DNA from: Anas platyrhynchos
Lineage: Eukaryota > Chordata > Aves > Anseriformes > Anatidae
Assembly: GCF_047663525.1 (NCBI RefSeq)
Contig: NC_092587.1
Span: forward strand, 37,191,001-37,255,000
DNA length: 64,000 nt
Direction of reading: 5' to 3'
A program made the position numbers and the translations under genes. Shown one piece after another: positions 39,301 through 51,838 of the stretch. Every line of letters begins with the position of its first letter. Positions within the stretch are counted from its first letter, which is position 1. The notes under the pieces are model-generated. The model ran no database searches. It was given only the letters and a program-made list of their open reading frames with translations, and was not told the DNA's origin.

Positions 39301-41398
39301 GCAAGCATCCAACAAACCTGCTCTGGGCTGTCACCAGGTCCTGTAGCATTTCCAGCTGCTTCCCTTCCCTCAGGTCCCCCCGCTGCCCAACTCATCCACA
39401 CCATGGGAGAACATCCAGGCTCCTGCTTCAGCTGTGTGTGGATCCTGCCCCTCTGGATAGTGGGGTCCTGAGATCTGCCCTGCTCTGTCTCTGCAGCTTC
39501 CTGTTATTTAAAGGGCTGTGACAGCTTTTCCTGCTCCTTTTCCCTGAATATGACACAACAACCAGCTTCATGAAATCCAAAAGGGAGAGTTAGGACTGCA
39601 TTTCAGCATCTGAACCTCTTAACTTACTATATATATATATAAGGACAACATGACAAAATGACAAAAAAAAAAAAAAAAAAAAAGGAAAATCATTAAGATA
39701 TAAATAATTTGAAAGTGATTCCTTAGAGCCAAAAATGCTTTTCTTCAGAGTTTGTTTGTTTTATATGTATACTATAATAAGCTGAAATAAAATATAGCAT
39801 CCTGCTAAGGTACTGCAACAAAACCTGACATGCTGTATTCTGCAACTCCCTCTAGTAATAAAATAATAAAATAATAACTAATGGAATATGATATAACAGG
39901 ACATGTCATAATACTAGGATTAAATCTCAGTCTCCTGGTTAAATACACAAAGTGTTCAGGTGGAGCTGGTATTCCTCTGGAGCAGCTAGAGGAAGCAGTC
40001 TCTGACCTTTCCCAAGGTATGGGAGGGGCAGAAGGAAGCTTTCCTGGTTTCACCTGCTCTTTTTATGTAATTTCGTATGTGTTCTGGATTGACAAGTACC
40101 TGTCAAATTTAAAATCATAGTGTAGGATGGAGTATTAGGTTTGCTGTCTCCCAGAGTATGAAAGTTATGTTCACAAGAAAAGTTTTTGTCAGGCATATCT
40201 GTTATCCATCATGAGGAACAGGTTTAAATTTATAGTGCCAGGCTGTTAGGAACAATTTTAGCAAATAATATATTCTTCATTGATTGGTTGCTTTTTGGTG
40301 TGTTTCCTTGTTTGTTTGTTTGTTTGAGAATTATTTTAGCAAATTTTTTACTGTTTCATTAGATTTTATAGGAGTTTGCAACCGAATTTGTCTTACAAAA
40401 TATTCTCACTCTTCTCTTTCCCTTCTGTGTGCCCTTTAACTTCAGTTGCTGAGGAAGCTGGAGATTACAGATGGTGTGAAAATAATACAGGTCAAAAAAG
40501 AGTTGCTCAACATGGAGGAGCTGTCAGTCACCATCTGACTAGTTATATGAGAGGTGCCTTTGTTTTCTTCATGATATTCTTTGTTTTCTTCACTTCATCA
40601 TATTAGTTCATCTGTATAACTGATTTTCTGTCTTTGGTGGAGTAACAAGAAATTGAATTTACCTGAGAATCATCCATAGTGGAGACTGCTGGATTTTCTC
40701 CTCCTTTCAGAATTCTTCAAGTCATCCCTTCTTTTTACAGAACCTGTGGGTTACATGTAATCAGGTGAGATTATAGTAAACAAAGAAAATGGTCAGCAAA
40801 CAGAAAATACCATGTACGAACATTTCTTTACATCACTGTTAGACCAAAGCATCTTCAGTGTTTATCCTAAAGTGTTAACCCTTGAGTGTTAACAAGTCAG
40901 CTTCTATGGACGAGGATGGATAATATGTGATGGCTGCAGTCAACAATGGGGCATCAAGAGGCCCTGCAAGAGATGTGTGTGCCAGTGTCATGGCACTGAC
41001 AGGTGAACTCTGGAATACACAAAGCACACAAAGTGCTTGCTTTTATTGCTGCCCCAGAACTTTAGTCAGTCAGTGGTATTCCCAAGAGCATCCAGTATAA
41101 CAGCAAAATGTCCTATATTTCAATATGTAATGAATACAATTGCTTGATGTTAATTGCTAGAATGTAAAGCTAGAAAACCAACGTTATGACAGTTCATTGC
41201 TTGTGCTGAAAGGCTCATCATGTCTTCATTGCATGAAACTTAAGCACAAAGCAATTGCATTGCGTTCTCATTGAATATCAGCATTTGTACCTGTCTGAGA
41301 TCATTTGTTATAAAAAACATTTAAAATACTGTGTTGTCATCAGAAGCTGCTCCTGCTGGGATTTGCTAAATGCTTTGGCATGTTCCCATAATAATGGT

Positions 41399-41474
41399 GT
41401 CCTGTTGTTGTTTTTTGTTGTTGTTTTTGTTTTTGTTGTTGTTAATGATGATTTTTTGTTTGTTTGTTTGTTTT
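41399..41474 (+). repeat. T/G-rich simple sequence
   Basis: Runs of TTG, TTTTG and TTTG units resembling the tract downstream of IFNG. Confidence 0.8.
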
Positions 41475-42489
41475 TAATGAAATATAGGGTATTAATGAGA
41501 AACTTGAACTTTGTAGTTTAATATTTTCTTTGGCTTTTGCCACAAGTGGTCAATGCTGATACAGTGTGTTGCAAAGTTGTGGAAGGAGCTGGAAGAGAAA
41601 GCCAGCCATGCTGCAGATCTCTGAGCCATACAAAAGGCCAAGACCAATATGCTTTGTGAGAAGGGAGAGGGGAGGTGGGGTTGTAAGGAGTTGCTGGAAC
41701 ATGGGCTAACATATAGCTCTGATCCCCTCAGGTGCAGGTCACTAGCTGGATTCACTCGTGCTTTCTCACCTCCTTGATGCTGGGCAGTGATTCACAAACT
41801 TAAAGAAGTGATCTCTTCTCTCTCCTCAGCTCTCACCATCTGCAAACAACTCACCTGGATGAGGATAGAAGCCCTCTGGCCCTTCCACAACTTCAGGAGA
41901 ACAGGTAGCCATCCTGCCTACTACTGCTCCTGCTATCATCTCTGCAGGATCCCCAGAGACCTGCTGAGTGGTCCCTGAATAAAATGAAGGTGCATTGACC
42001 TGAGCCTGTTCAGGGAGTACATGTAGTCAGATCCTAAGGCGAAAAAGTCACTGGCAGAGACCAACCACCACTATCCCTGGGCTGCAGAAGGCCACAGCAC
42101 AGAGGAAGGACTGCCTTATGTTCTTCTGTATCAGTGCGCTGACGTGTTCAATGCTCTGAGATAACAATCACCGTGAGATCTGAAATCTTGCAGAATTTCA
42201 CTTTCATGGAAGTTCAAACACATAAAGTATGAATACCTTCATTACCTAGATAGTTTCTTCTGGTGTTTGCAAACGTTGGAAAACCAGAACTCTATTTTCA
42301 CACTGTACCATATGAAAGATCTTTTGGAAACAATTACCAACACTGAGTAACAACTTCATATAAATCCCACTCACAGCATCTTGCAATCCTAATCAACGAT
42401 GATCCGTTTATTGAGTTTTCTGCATTGTTTAATCTCAGGTAGAACACGTGACATCTGAAGGTTATGCACGAATCATAGACCAAAGTTTT

Positions 42490-43098
42490 GTCATTAATTG
42501 GAGTATGTTTATTAGGTATCAATTATTAACTTAAATTAATAATAACAATAATCAGCATAAACTTCATTTTCTTATTAATATGTGGAATGGCTTCTGTATA
42601 GTGACATATCTATAGCAAACAAACAAAAAAATAAAAATAAAAAAAGAGGTATAGCTTAGGGGAAGGATTTTCAGAAGTGCTTCATGTTGCTTTGACTCGT
42701 AATTACACAGGGGTGGCACAAGGCCTGGCTGGATCATGCCCAGTGCACACAGGACATCGTGTCTGATCCATGTGGGAGCAGACTTCAAGTTAGGCTTGTG
42801 CAATGTGCCCAGGGGCTGTCTGCAGCTAGCAGGCAGGTAGGACACAAAGTGCATCATGCTGTAAACGCTCCAGAGGTTGATCTTGCATTGAGAGCAGGTG
42901 TAGCTGCTATGCCAGGTCAACCTTGAAAGCTCTTGAAAATCCATCTTTATGCCTCTGCGTTACAGAGACTCTCTTCCAGTGTGACAGAATTGCTGCTAGG
43001 CCAGTTGTACATCCAGCTCTCAGTTGATTTTCAGGCCTTTTGGGTAAGGATCCGTTCTTAGCACAGAGGTGGCATGTTGTCAGTCACCTCCTCGTTCC
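42490..43098 (-). other. IL26: IL26 3' untranslated region (predicted)
   Basis: About 600 nt lie between the stop codon and the first minus-strand AATAAA at 42513-42508. The distal part is AU-rich. It also contains an ATG-started 126-codon open frame (42944-42564), probably a chance ORF. Confidence 0.5.
42508..42513 (-). terminator. IL26: Candidate IL26 poly(A) signal
   Basis: AATAAA on the minus strand in CCTAATAAACATAC. A second hexamer lies at 42412-42407 and could be used instead. Which is used cannot be decided from sequence. Confidence 0.45.
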
Positions 43099-43185
43099 TC
43101 ATAAGATGGTTTGTATGTAGGCCTGAATCCAGGGAAGGAGAATATCCAGCTCACTGATGGCCTTGTAGATTCCCTTCTCTCCAAG
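43099..43185 (-). CDS. IL26: IL26 coding exon 5 (C-terminal helix)
   Basis: The acceptor is CTTGACAG. The exon encodes 28 codons beginning [17 protein letters not shown], ending YIQTIL, then TGA at 43101-43099. This is the most conserved block of the IL-10 family (K-A-I-x-E-L-D). The preceding intron is only 85 bp. Confidence 0.96.
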   Translation of the reverse strand, partial: LGEKGIYKAISELDILLPWIQAYIQTIL

Positions 43186-46100
43186 CTGTCAAGAAGATAA
43201 AGACATTAGAAAAGAAGCCACCCTCAACACTTAAGCAGCGCGGGTGAGAACCAATACCTTCTGGTCTTACCTTAAGAAATGTTGTCTTTATATTTTTGAC
43301 TGCTGGAGTTAACCTTGTGGATGGAGCACATGGAAGCTGAAGGGATGAGAAGAAACCAAAAGAGCTTGTTGCACCAAAGATGCTGATGGAAAGACACAGT
43401 GGTGAGGAAGAGTCAAACCCACAGTGTGGCACCATCGGACTACTTGTAAAATGTGTGAAATCAGCATTATCTCAGCATCTCCTGCTACTACACGTGTATC
43501 ATTTTACTTGTGTGCCTACTGGAAATTGAGTCCACACCACAAAAACTATAACGTGAGTATCACCACATCTTCATATTACACACTTTCTATTCATCTCAGG
43601 GCTCTTTATATCAGTGGCAGTTACAACCTTTGTACAGTGTGGCCTATCTCTAAGGTTCAGGTCCTTTAACTTGAATTTCCAGCCTGGAGGCACTGCCAGC
43701 AGGGGGTCCCCAGGCCTGGTATCCACCACCCTGGGGGGCTCCACCTGCTGTGCCACCACTGTCTGCTCACTCTGCATACTCACAGGTAAGTGCTCTCTCA
43801 TCATAACTCTTTCAGTTGTGTTTTTTTAGAGAAGTCTAGCTAAACTTTCTGAGCAGCACCTTCAACATGGCTTCCTGACTCCACAGCTCCCTGTGCTTTA
43901 CAAGGAAAAGAATCCTTCTTTTAGGGAAAAAGTGGAAAAATCTGGTATTTTCCAATTTATGAAGAAAGACAATGTTTTGGAAAAGAAAAAAGGCAAATTC
44001 TTGAGCTCATATGAAGATGAGTACATCTTTCTACATCACACAGACTTTTTAAAAGGAACAAAAGTATTTTCTTTTCAAGTTACCTTTTTTACATGTTTTA
44101 TTTACATGAAAATGTATATAAATGCAACTCAAATTTATAAACCTTAAATAATCTTCTAACTAGTTCAGACCTTTTTTAAGGTACATCTGCATGATGCAGA
44201 TTTCCATAGAAGTAAATTGGTAGCAGAACTGAACACTGATTCAGTGACAAAACTGCCCCAAGTGTTAGTATGCATTACAAACTCTTCTCTTCTTGCATAC
44301 AAAGCAAATGAACAAATAAGCAAGCAAGAAAGTTTGCTTATTTCAAGCTATGCTGCAATATGCAATCTCTGCTAAAGACCTAAAAGCACTGCCTGTAATG
44401 ATTAAAAATCCTGCAGTGAATATATTGCCTTCCTGCACTCCATTCAATTGCAAGGGAAAAAAAAATAAAATTTTCACAACCTCCTATTTATATAGGAACA
44501 TCATAAGCAGCTCATAAACAGCTTGATGCTGTTCTCAACAGTGTTGTCATCCCAATAGGGCACATGAGCAAGTAAATGCGCTTTTTGTTGAGAGCCATGG
44601 TGCTGCAGATGGATGTTCCCAGTTTCCAAGAAGAAATGTGTATTCCCTTTACCATGCAATCATATTCTAAATGAAAGACCTCGATTTCACTGCAGAAAGG
44701 GGATTTAGAGATGTTGGTACCAATGTAGTTTTAAAAAAAAAAAACAGGACACGGGCTCTTAAGTTATTGGAAAATGTTAATGTTTCTTTGTTTGGAAAGC
44801 AATCAATCAAAAACAAGCAAACAAAAAACAAACAAACAAACAAACAAACAAAAAAAAAAAAAAACCAAGAACTAGCAACATTAAAATCATGATGATAAGG
44901 TAGTAGAAAATCTTCAGTAGTGGTTTGGAAACAAATGTTAAGATTTTTAAATAGCATGGTTGTATAACTTGGCTCTATAACTGCCTGAATTAAAGCTAGA
45001 GTTCATGAAAGAATATAGGGTGGGTGTATATATATAAAGGTGTCCCTGTTTCCCTCAATTGTATAAATAACTTGACCCCTGAAAGAGGATGAATTCCTTA
45101 TGGAAGTATGTTGTCATGGTGGAAATCCCTTCTGATAAACATCTTATAATACAACTAGGTAATAAAAATTAAAGATCTTATGTAAACGGGTGAATGAGAT
45201 TGCTTATTTATTGGGAAATAATATAGTGGATAAATCCCAAACTGTGTTTTAGCAGAAGATTCATCACTTTCATTCTGATTACAGTTTCTAGTATGCTTTC
45301 ATATGATTTCTTTTGTTGGCCTTGAATTAATAAAAAATCTTTTTAAATTGTTACAGTTTTCAGAAATTAGATGTCTCCCAGAAAATCATGGCAAGTCATC
45401 ATTTCAGAAAGAGATATTGTTTTTCTACTGTAACAGGAAGTCTTTTCTTTCCTACCAGTATTTTTTAAGATCTGGAAACTTAAATCATTTAGATTTGTGT
45501 TGGATAAAACACGGGTGTTAATTATGAAAAAGAATATAGGAGCTTTGAGAAAAACACTGCATTTTGTCTCCATACAGCACTAGAATCAAATGTATTGCTA
45601 TATATATTACTGTATATATTGTGTATATATATATTACTGTATTATATGAATGTATTACTATACGTGATCCTATGATTCTGTGATATTAGCTCCAGTCACT
45701 GATGGTATATTAGAATAAGTAATGTTCTGCTCTGAGTTGAGTCACAGCTGATAGTCTGAACTCTTCTGTGTGTACTGGCACTTGTATGGGGTGTAATTGC
45801 TTTTCCAGACAAGAACCGAATCTCTTTCAATGATATTGTAGCATACAATACCTGGAATTTTGACAGACACAGATAATTACAACAGGGTGTGGAATGCTGT
45901 GAATAATGGCTGTAAATTGCAATGATGTAACCTGAGAACTGGTGGAGTTTTCTCCCATTTTTACATTTTACAAATATTTTGGTTGTGTTTTGTAATTCAG
46001 CAGCGCAAGGAGATGTCTGAGGATGCTTATTGTTGAATAGCAAATATTTGTGTGCATGTAGAGCCAATGTTCCTTTCTTATATGCCACCACACAGTTAAG

Positions 46101-49100
46101 AACAGACAAATGTATAACTCAATAACATTTCATTGACTTCTCACCCTGCCTTCACTTTTTAAAATTACCATAGACATTTACCTGGCCATTCATGGTTATA
46201 AACCCCAAGTCACACTTGAGATTTTGTGACACTGCGATTTGTGAGGACTACAGGTTTTGTGGAGAAAAAAAAATATCCACAGGTCAAAAAGCTTTAAGGC
46301 ACACCCTGTCTTTATTCATCTACTCTTTAAAAAGAAGAGCCAGGTAGTAAGACCTCACAGGGTGTTCAGCAAGCTCACATGTAAATGACAAGTCTGGGAA
46401 GAGAAATGACCCACAAGTGACACTGTCATATTAGCACCACCCAGTAATCTATGTGTATATTTTCAGCAAAAGAGTGTTTTAACTGCCGTCATGGTGTCAT
46501 TTACAGGTGAGATGAGGACGTTGTTGGTAGAAGCACCTCTTCCCTGGAACACCTGGATCCACTGGAGGGACATGTTGCCAGTGGGCAACTGCTTTGACTT
46601 ACAGGTATAACTGACATACAGAAACTGCTCCCTTGTGGTTTATTCTACATCATAGGATTATAGAATCACAAAATCATAGGAACCATTTAGGTTGGAAAAG
46701 ATCTTTGAGATCATCAAGTCCAACCATCCACCTAATGCTACACATCCACCACTAAACCATGTCCCTAAGCACTGCACCCATATGTCTCTGATACTTCCAA
46801 GAATGGCAACTCCACCACCTTCCTGGACAGCCTGTTCCAATGCCTAACCAGCCTTTCCATGAAGAAATTTTTCATGATATCCAATTTAAACCTCCTGTGG
46901 CAAAACTTGAGGACATTGTCTTGCATCCTATCACTTGTTACCTGAGAAAAGAGACTGACACCCTCCTTGATGCAACCTCCTTTCAGATAGCTGCAGAGAG
47001 AGATGAGATCTCCTCTCAGCCTCCCTTTCTCCAGACTACACAGCACAGTTCCCTCAGCCACTCCTCATATGTCTTGTTTTCTGATCTCTTCACCTGCTTT
47101 GTTGCTCTTCTCTGGACACACTCAAGCTACTACTCAGTATCCCTGCAGTGAGGGACCCAAAACTGGACACAGTACTCAAGGTGTGCTCTCACCAGTGCCA
47201 AGAACAGAGGGATAATCTCTTCCCTAGAGATGCTGGCCTAACTGTTTCTGGTGTAGGCCAGGTTGCTGCTGGCCCTCTTGGCCACCTGGGCACACAGCTG
47301 GTTGATGAGCAGCACCCCCAGGGCCTTTTCTGCCAGGCAACTTTCCAGCCACTCTTCCCCAAGCCTATATCACTGCATGTCACTGCTTGCTCAGGAGACA
47401 CCACCAGCTCTTTCGAGAGTATGGTGGAGCAGAGATGACATGTGAGTAAAAGTTCCTGAGTCCACTGGGTATGCTGCTGAAGAAGGGAAGTATGACCAGA
47501 GTTAACACTGTGGAAACAAAGAGCCACATCTCTCTGTTTACTCTGCATCTTTGCAGCTTTGGTGCTGAAGGGCAGTATGAGGCAACATCATCAGAAGCAC
47601 CAGTGGGGAAGTGGGCTGTCTCCATGGCACCTCCACCACCTCGCCTGCCCCCTGCATTCACTCTGAGAGGAAATGAGTGGTGTGAAACCTCCCCAGGCTC
47701 AGGGGGAAGCCCTCGGGAAGCTGGGTCTTCTGCGATGTAGGGCACACCATGACTACAAATCACCTCCTCTGCTTGCTAAAAAGGTGTGATCTAGCCCTTT
47801 CTTAGCCTCCCAGATGGACAGAGGTAGTTTAGCTCTCACAGATATACTCACACATGCATTCATGTTCTCTTGCAGGACCTGGAAGGCGCTAATAAGGTAC
47901 AACTTTTCACTTTCCACTTCAAGATGACTGAAAACATTTTTCACGTAGAATGAGAGGACCTGGTCTCGAACACTGCAATTTGTCTGAAAACAAAGCAGGT
48001 AAGCAGCTACCAAATGAAAACCTTACAAGTCACATATGACCTAAAATTTTTGCCTTGTAAAAATACATGTAGTTAGAAAGCATACAATCAATAGAAATAT
48101 TTTCATGAACTTTAATGTTCAGCTCAACATACCCTTGTGTTTTCTGAAGGTAAGGCAAGAAGATGTTGCACTGGCACAGAAGGGCCTTATTAAGACTAGC
48201 CATGAAAAGAAGTGACAGCAACAAATACAACTAATTCACAAGGAATAAATGGAATTTGAATATGGGAGTTAAGCCAGATTATCTTGGCCAAATTGTAGGT
48301 GTCATTGTCTGATTCCTCCACGCCCGTGTCCCATGCCATTCAAAGTGCTGTAAGGAATCCCAACTATCCCCAGCTGTTGCTCCAGAAGAGAACAGTCATC
48401 TTGTACACGCTATGTCATACATGTACCTTACTGAACCATAGGATCTCTTGGATACCCAACAGTATTTCAAATGGCTATATGCCATTTTAGGCAACTGAAC
48501 CAAGTATAGGGTGCAAAATTACCACCAGGAGGGGAAGGCAGATACAGATTAAGCCACCAAAATGCAGGTGTCCACATGTATATCCCATGGGCAAGTGAAG
48601 AGCATTCACTCCCAGGGTGATCAGTGAGATCCAGGGGAGTTCAAAGGCCGATAGGTCTCTGCTCAAGGATAAACCGACTCAATTGGCCCTGCTGACTAGA
48701 TCTCTGCATAAAGGCATGTGAGCTCACATACCTAGAAATAGACCCCCCAAATCAGTATTTTACATGCCAAAGCTTACAGGGGTACTCTGATCTCCCTCTT
48801 CTAGAGCATCTGCCGAGTTCAAAACCCAAAGCAGTTCTTGGGTGCTTGGGTGTCCTGGGTGCTCTGTAGCATCCCTGGGCCATCTGCACTTCTGCACACC
48901 CTCAACAGAAGGTTTCTCAGTTCATGGGATGTTGGCTTTGGCTCTGGCCCTCATGTAAATAAGCTACTGCCTGAAAAGCATTGCTGGGAAGGACCACACA
49001 CAGTAGAGCATTCACAGGAGGAGCAAGAGCTACCACAAACACACGCCTCCCCAATGCGGCAAACACCCCCACCCCAACTCTCCAAGGAAAGTACCGCTGC

Positions 49101-50045
49101 AACCACCAAGAGACAAGTGTCTACAGCCAGGCTTTCCACATCCTCTTCTTTCTCCCCATATCACACTCACATCCCCTTCATGTCCCATAGGAAAATCACT
49201 TTCTTGGGGTGCAGAGATAACATTCTTCCTCTAAGTGAAGGATTTAATTAAATGTACGGCTCTCATAAATACAAAGTCCTTCCCAATTAAACACAGCTGA
49301 CTTACGTGTCAGCTGTCATTCCTTTTGATCCCACATTCTTATCTCTACAAACCAAAGGAAAATCAAAGCAAGAAAATGGAAAAACAGTTGTATAAATCTT
49401 ACCATAAACAGCACTTTTGTTGTCTTTTTTAGAAGTCTTGTGTTCTTGATGAGATCCTTCTGTAAAATACAGTGTGCTAGTATTAATTAATCTAAGCAGA
49501 GGAAGGAAAAGAGAGCTTTGTCTAGTTGGTACAAAGCTTCGCTCTGCAGTAGTGTTTCATACCAAGGTTCTTTGTGTGTTGTAGTAGCAATAATGATAAA
49601 AATCTTCTACATCTTATTCAGATGTAGAATGAGGACTCAACAAATCTATGCTCCAATCCCAGCCTAGCTACAAACTTCTTCCATGGCCTTGGCGAACTCA
49701 TTCCACCTCTCTATGCATCTTCTTTTTTTCCATCTTTATGAAGGGAGTAGCATTTCCCTGTCTCTCAAGACCACAGAGATTATTCAGCTTATTAAATTTT
49801 CCAGGTGGTCAATAACGAAGCTGCCAAAGAAGCATCCATAAATAAATAAACTTCATCTAGTGGGATCAACTTACAGGAACAGATGATTTTAAACTAGTTG
49901 CCTTGATATACAGGTTCTCTGTCACTTGGGAGAGGAGTCCTTTTCGGCAGGTATGCTTTCCTGTAGGTGACTTTTTGCCTTCCACAGTGAAAAGACAAAG
50001 TAAAACTAAAAAATGCCCAGATCTGAAAATAGAATATACTTTCAT
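43099..50045 (-). CDS. IL26: Interleukin-26, complete 5-exon coding region (170 codons)
   Basis: IL-10-family cytokine, secreted. The mammalian protein signals through IL20RA/IL10RB to STAT3 and is cationic and DNA-binding. Coding sequence is the complement of join(43099..43185, 43271..43336, 47852..47983, 49403..49459, 49875..50045): 57, 19, 44, 22 and 28 codons plus stop. All junctions are phase 0 with GT/AG sites; introns are 415, 1419, 4515 and 85 bp. The product is 170 residues; human IL-26 has 171. The signal peptide starts [16 protein letters not shown] and ends near residue 22. Cysteines 33, 79, 120 and 123 match the four human positions. The C-terminal [13 protein letters not shown] is almost identical to human, as is the LLSQ..(N/D)LYIKA segment. 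N78-C-S is a possible sequon. No disabling change was seen, and the identification is firm. Confidence 0.96.
43271..43336 (-). CDS. IL26: IL26 coding exon 4 (66 nt)
   Basis: The 22-codon exon lies between a CCCTTCAG acceptor and a GTAAGA donor. It reads [13 protein letters not shown]...TTFLK. Cys123 falls in the C-x-x-C pair (CLPC) that matches CISC in human IL-26. Confidence 0.93.
44818..44863 (+). repeat. (AAAC)n and poly(A) tract in IL26 intron 3
   Basis: Short AAAC tetramer array followed by an A run; intronic simple sequence. Confidence 0.9.
46651..47380 (-). mobile_element. CR1 LINE fragment in IL26 intron 3
   Basis: Reversed CR1: it starts with the tail repeat CATAGGATTATAGAATCAC, then AGATCATCAAGTCCAACC, and continues through CCTTTCTCCAGACTAC and GGGACCCAAAACTGGACACA to GAGCAGCACCCCCAGGGCC. 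About 730 bp of the 3' end are retained in the same orientation as IL26. It is well preserved and 5'-truncated, as is usual for CR1. Confidence 0.95.
47852..47983 (-). CDS. IL26: IL26 coding exon 3 (132 nt)
   Basis: The 44-codon exon follows a TTGTTTTCAG acceptor. It reads [18 protein letters not shown]... to ...QENMNAC and ends at a GTGAGT donor. It carries Cys79 and Cys120, and the [11 protein letters not shown] helix matches human QLLSFFMEDVF. Confidence 0.95.
49403..49459 (-). CDS. IL26: IL26 coding exon 2 (57 nt)
   Basis: The 19-codon exon lies between a TTTTACAG acceptor and a GTAAGA donor. It reads [19 protein letters not shown], parallel to human DRIKNIRLLKKKTKKQFM. The lysine-rich stretch helps make IL-26 strongly cationic. 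Confidence 0.95.
49875..50045 (-). CDS. IL26: IL26 coding exon 1
   Basis: The start is ATG at 50045-50043 with A at -3. The frame stays open upstream but has no ATG there, so this is the best start. Its 57 codons hold the signal peptide, the cationic KHTCRKG stretch (Cys33) and [13 protein letters not shown], then a GTAAGT donor. Confidence 0.95.
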
Positions 50046-50220
50046 CTTCGCTCCCAAATCTTCGTGCCTCTACAGTCACAGCGGCGTATGTGATACAGCA
50101 AGACTGGTTAGACGACAGAGGTTAACCTAATTTTGTTAACCCTCAAAGCAGCTTCTGCACTGAGATGCTCATGTAGATAACCTATTGCTCGTGTGCTGGC
50201 TGATCAGTATTGTTGCTGCG

Positions 50221-50230
50221 CTTTTTTATA
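50221..50230 (-). promoter_or_regulatory. IL26: IL26 TATA box
   Basis: The minus strand reads GATGTATAAAAAAGC about 180 nt upstream of the ATG. It predicts a start site near 50,200 and a 5'UTR of about 155 nt. Confidence 0.7.
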
Positions 50231-50331
50231 CATCTTGCTCCACTTTCAACAAATTTGACCACAATCATCTGTGACGTTTTCTAAACGATATCTCCATATT
50301 TACTGGCAGCAGGGTCAAGGTTTCCAAGAAA

Positions 50332-50340
50332 GAAGAACTT
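50332..50340. promoter_or_regulatory. GAS/STAT-like site upstream of IL26
   Basis: TTCCAAGAA fits the STAT consensus TTCN3GAA about 100 bp upstream of the IL26 TATA box. STAT3 drives Th17/Th22 cytokines in mammals; its use here is inferred. Confidence 0.35.
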
Positions 50341-51371
50341 CCCTCTCATGTGAGAAGTTTTCTTTCATTTAAGTGGTGGTCAAGTGAGAAAAAAATTGTT
50401 GAGCTGGTTAGTTTGGTTTTGTAACAAAGTACACCTAGTGTGTGATTTTTTTTTATTTTTCCACAAAACCTTATGGTAGCAGTTTTGTAAAAGGTAATGA
50501 CCCAGACGAAAAAAAAAAAAATGTGTTAACTTAACCGAGAAATTGTAGAAAATCAGTTATCTATAAGGAAGATGGACTATCCTGCCTTTACAACTTCATT
50601 GCCTAACCTTTAAGAAGTGTTTTGTTTTTGGGATATGGCAGCTAATAGCAAATGATCTTGCTATTTTAATCTCTTGAATTAGTCTTCTACTAGGGCAAGA
50701 TTTGCACCTATAGAAGCAGCATGCTATGTATTGTGAAAGAGAGGGCTCCAGCAAGGGCTCTGCTCAAGGACCAGGGCATGCCTGGCTATTGGACTGCTTC
50801 AAGAGCCCACCAAGAACCAAAGGTTGCTGAAAAATGTCATGTATGGTCCCAACATACCCACCAAAAAGGCAGTAAAATTTAAACCGTAGAGTCAGATGCT
50901 CGCTTTTCTACAGTCATGCTCAAACATAGATTGGGAAATCTATATCTCTAGCCTGCTTTTGAGATAGCCAATGTTGAGAGCTTCAGAGCTGTCTAAAATG
51001 AAGCTGGAAGAATGGGATAAATTCATCTCAAGTACCACTCAATAAATGCAGGGAACATCATATCAAAGATAGACTTGGAAATCCTGAAGCAGCACCAGCA
51101 GTAGGATGCTGTTAAGACAAGAACTGGTGTAAATTAGCCATCAAGACCCCTAGGACTAGCTGAGGTGTATGCAAGAAATGGGAGAAAGCAGCTTTTGGTC
51201 CAGCATAGCAATTCTTCAGCCTACATTGATACCAGCTCTGGGAGAAAGAAGGATGAGATGAGCTAGTTTATAAACTCACCCCAGCCTGGATCCCACTAGC
51301 TATTTTATAAAAACAAATGAACATAGTCTCCAGGCCAATCTGGACTCACATGTGGCTCCAGGGATCCGAGG

Positions 51372-51838
51372 ATCATGGAAGTATTAGAGCAAGTCCAGAG
51401 GAAGACCATGAAGATGGTCAGAGGGCTGGAGCATCTCTCTTATGAAGACAGGCTAGGGGGGTTGTGGTTGTTCAGCCTGGAGAAGAGAAAGCTGTGGTGA
51501 GACCTTATAGTGGTCTTCCAGTGCCTAAAGGGGGCCTGCAGGAAAGCTGGAGAGGGACCCTTTGTCAGGCAGTGTAGTGATACGACAAGGGAGAATGTTT
51601 TAAACAAAAAGAGGGTAGGTTTAAATTAGATATAAGGAGGAAATTCTTTACTCAGGGGGTGGTGAGTCAGTGGAACAGGTTGCCCAGAGAAGCTGTGGGT
51701 GCCCCATCCCTGGAGGTGTTCAAGGCCAGGCTGGATGGGGCTTTGGGCAACCTGGGCTGGTGGGAGGTGTCCCTGCCCATGGAAGGGGGATCTTTAAGGT
51801 CCCTTCCAACCCAAACCATTCTGTGATTCTATGTAGCG
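51372..51838 (+). mobile_element. CR1 LINE fragment with intact 3' end
   Basis: About 465 bp of well-conserved CR1 3' sequence: GAGCAAGTCCAGAGGAAGAC, GGTTGTTCAGCCTGGAGAAG, GAACAGGTTGCCCAGAGAAG, CTTTAAGGTCCCTTCCAACC and the terminal ATTCTGTGATTCTATG. It is the youngest-looking CR1 in the window. Confidence 0.97.

Larger units (their letters stand above)
19930..42489. other. Intergenic DNA between IFNG and IL26
   Basis: About 22 kb with no recognisable exon. LINE remnants, small A/T tracts (for example 21726-21744 T, 27158-27174 A, 39660-39683 A) and a large inverted repeat are listed separately. The rest is unique AT-rich sequence in which I see no coding signal. Enhancers of the cytokine block would be expected here but cannot be read by eye. 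Confidence 0.65.

Noticed and set aside
45696..46109. 137-codon minus frame in IL26 intron 3
   Set aside because: It starts with TTG, has no conserved motif, and is intronic.
46651..47215. Several 70-103-codon frames at 46.7-47.2 kb
   Set aside because: They lie in the CR1 fragment and reflect repeat DNA, not a host gene.
48838..49251. 137-codon plus-strand frame antisense to IL26 intron 2
   Set aside because: No ATG with good context, no domain, no splice or promoter support; a GC-richer intronic patch explains it.
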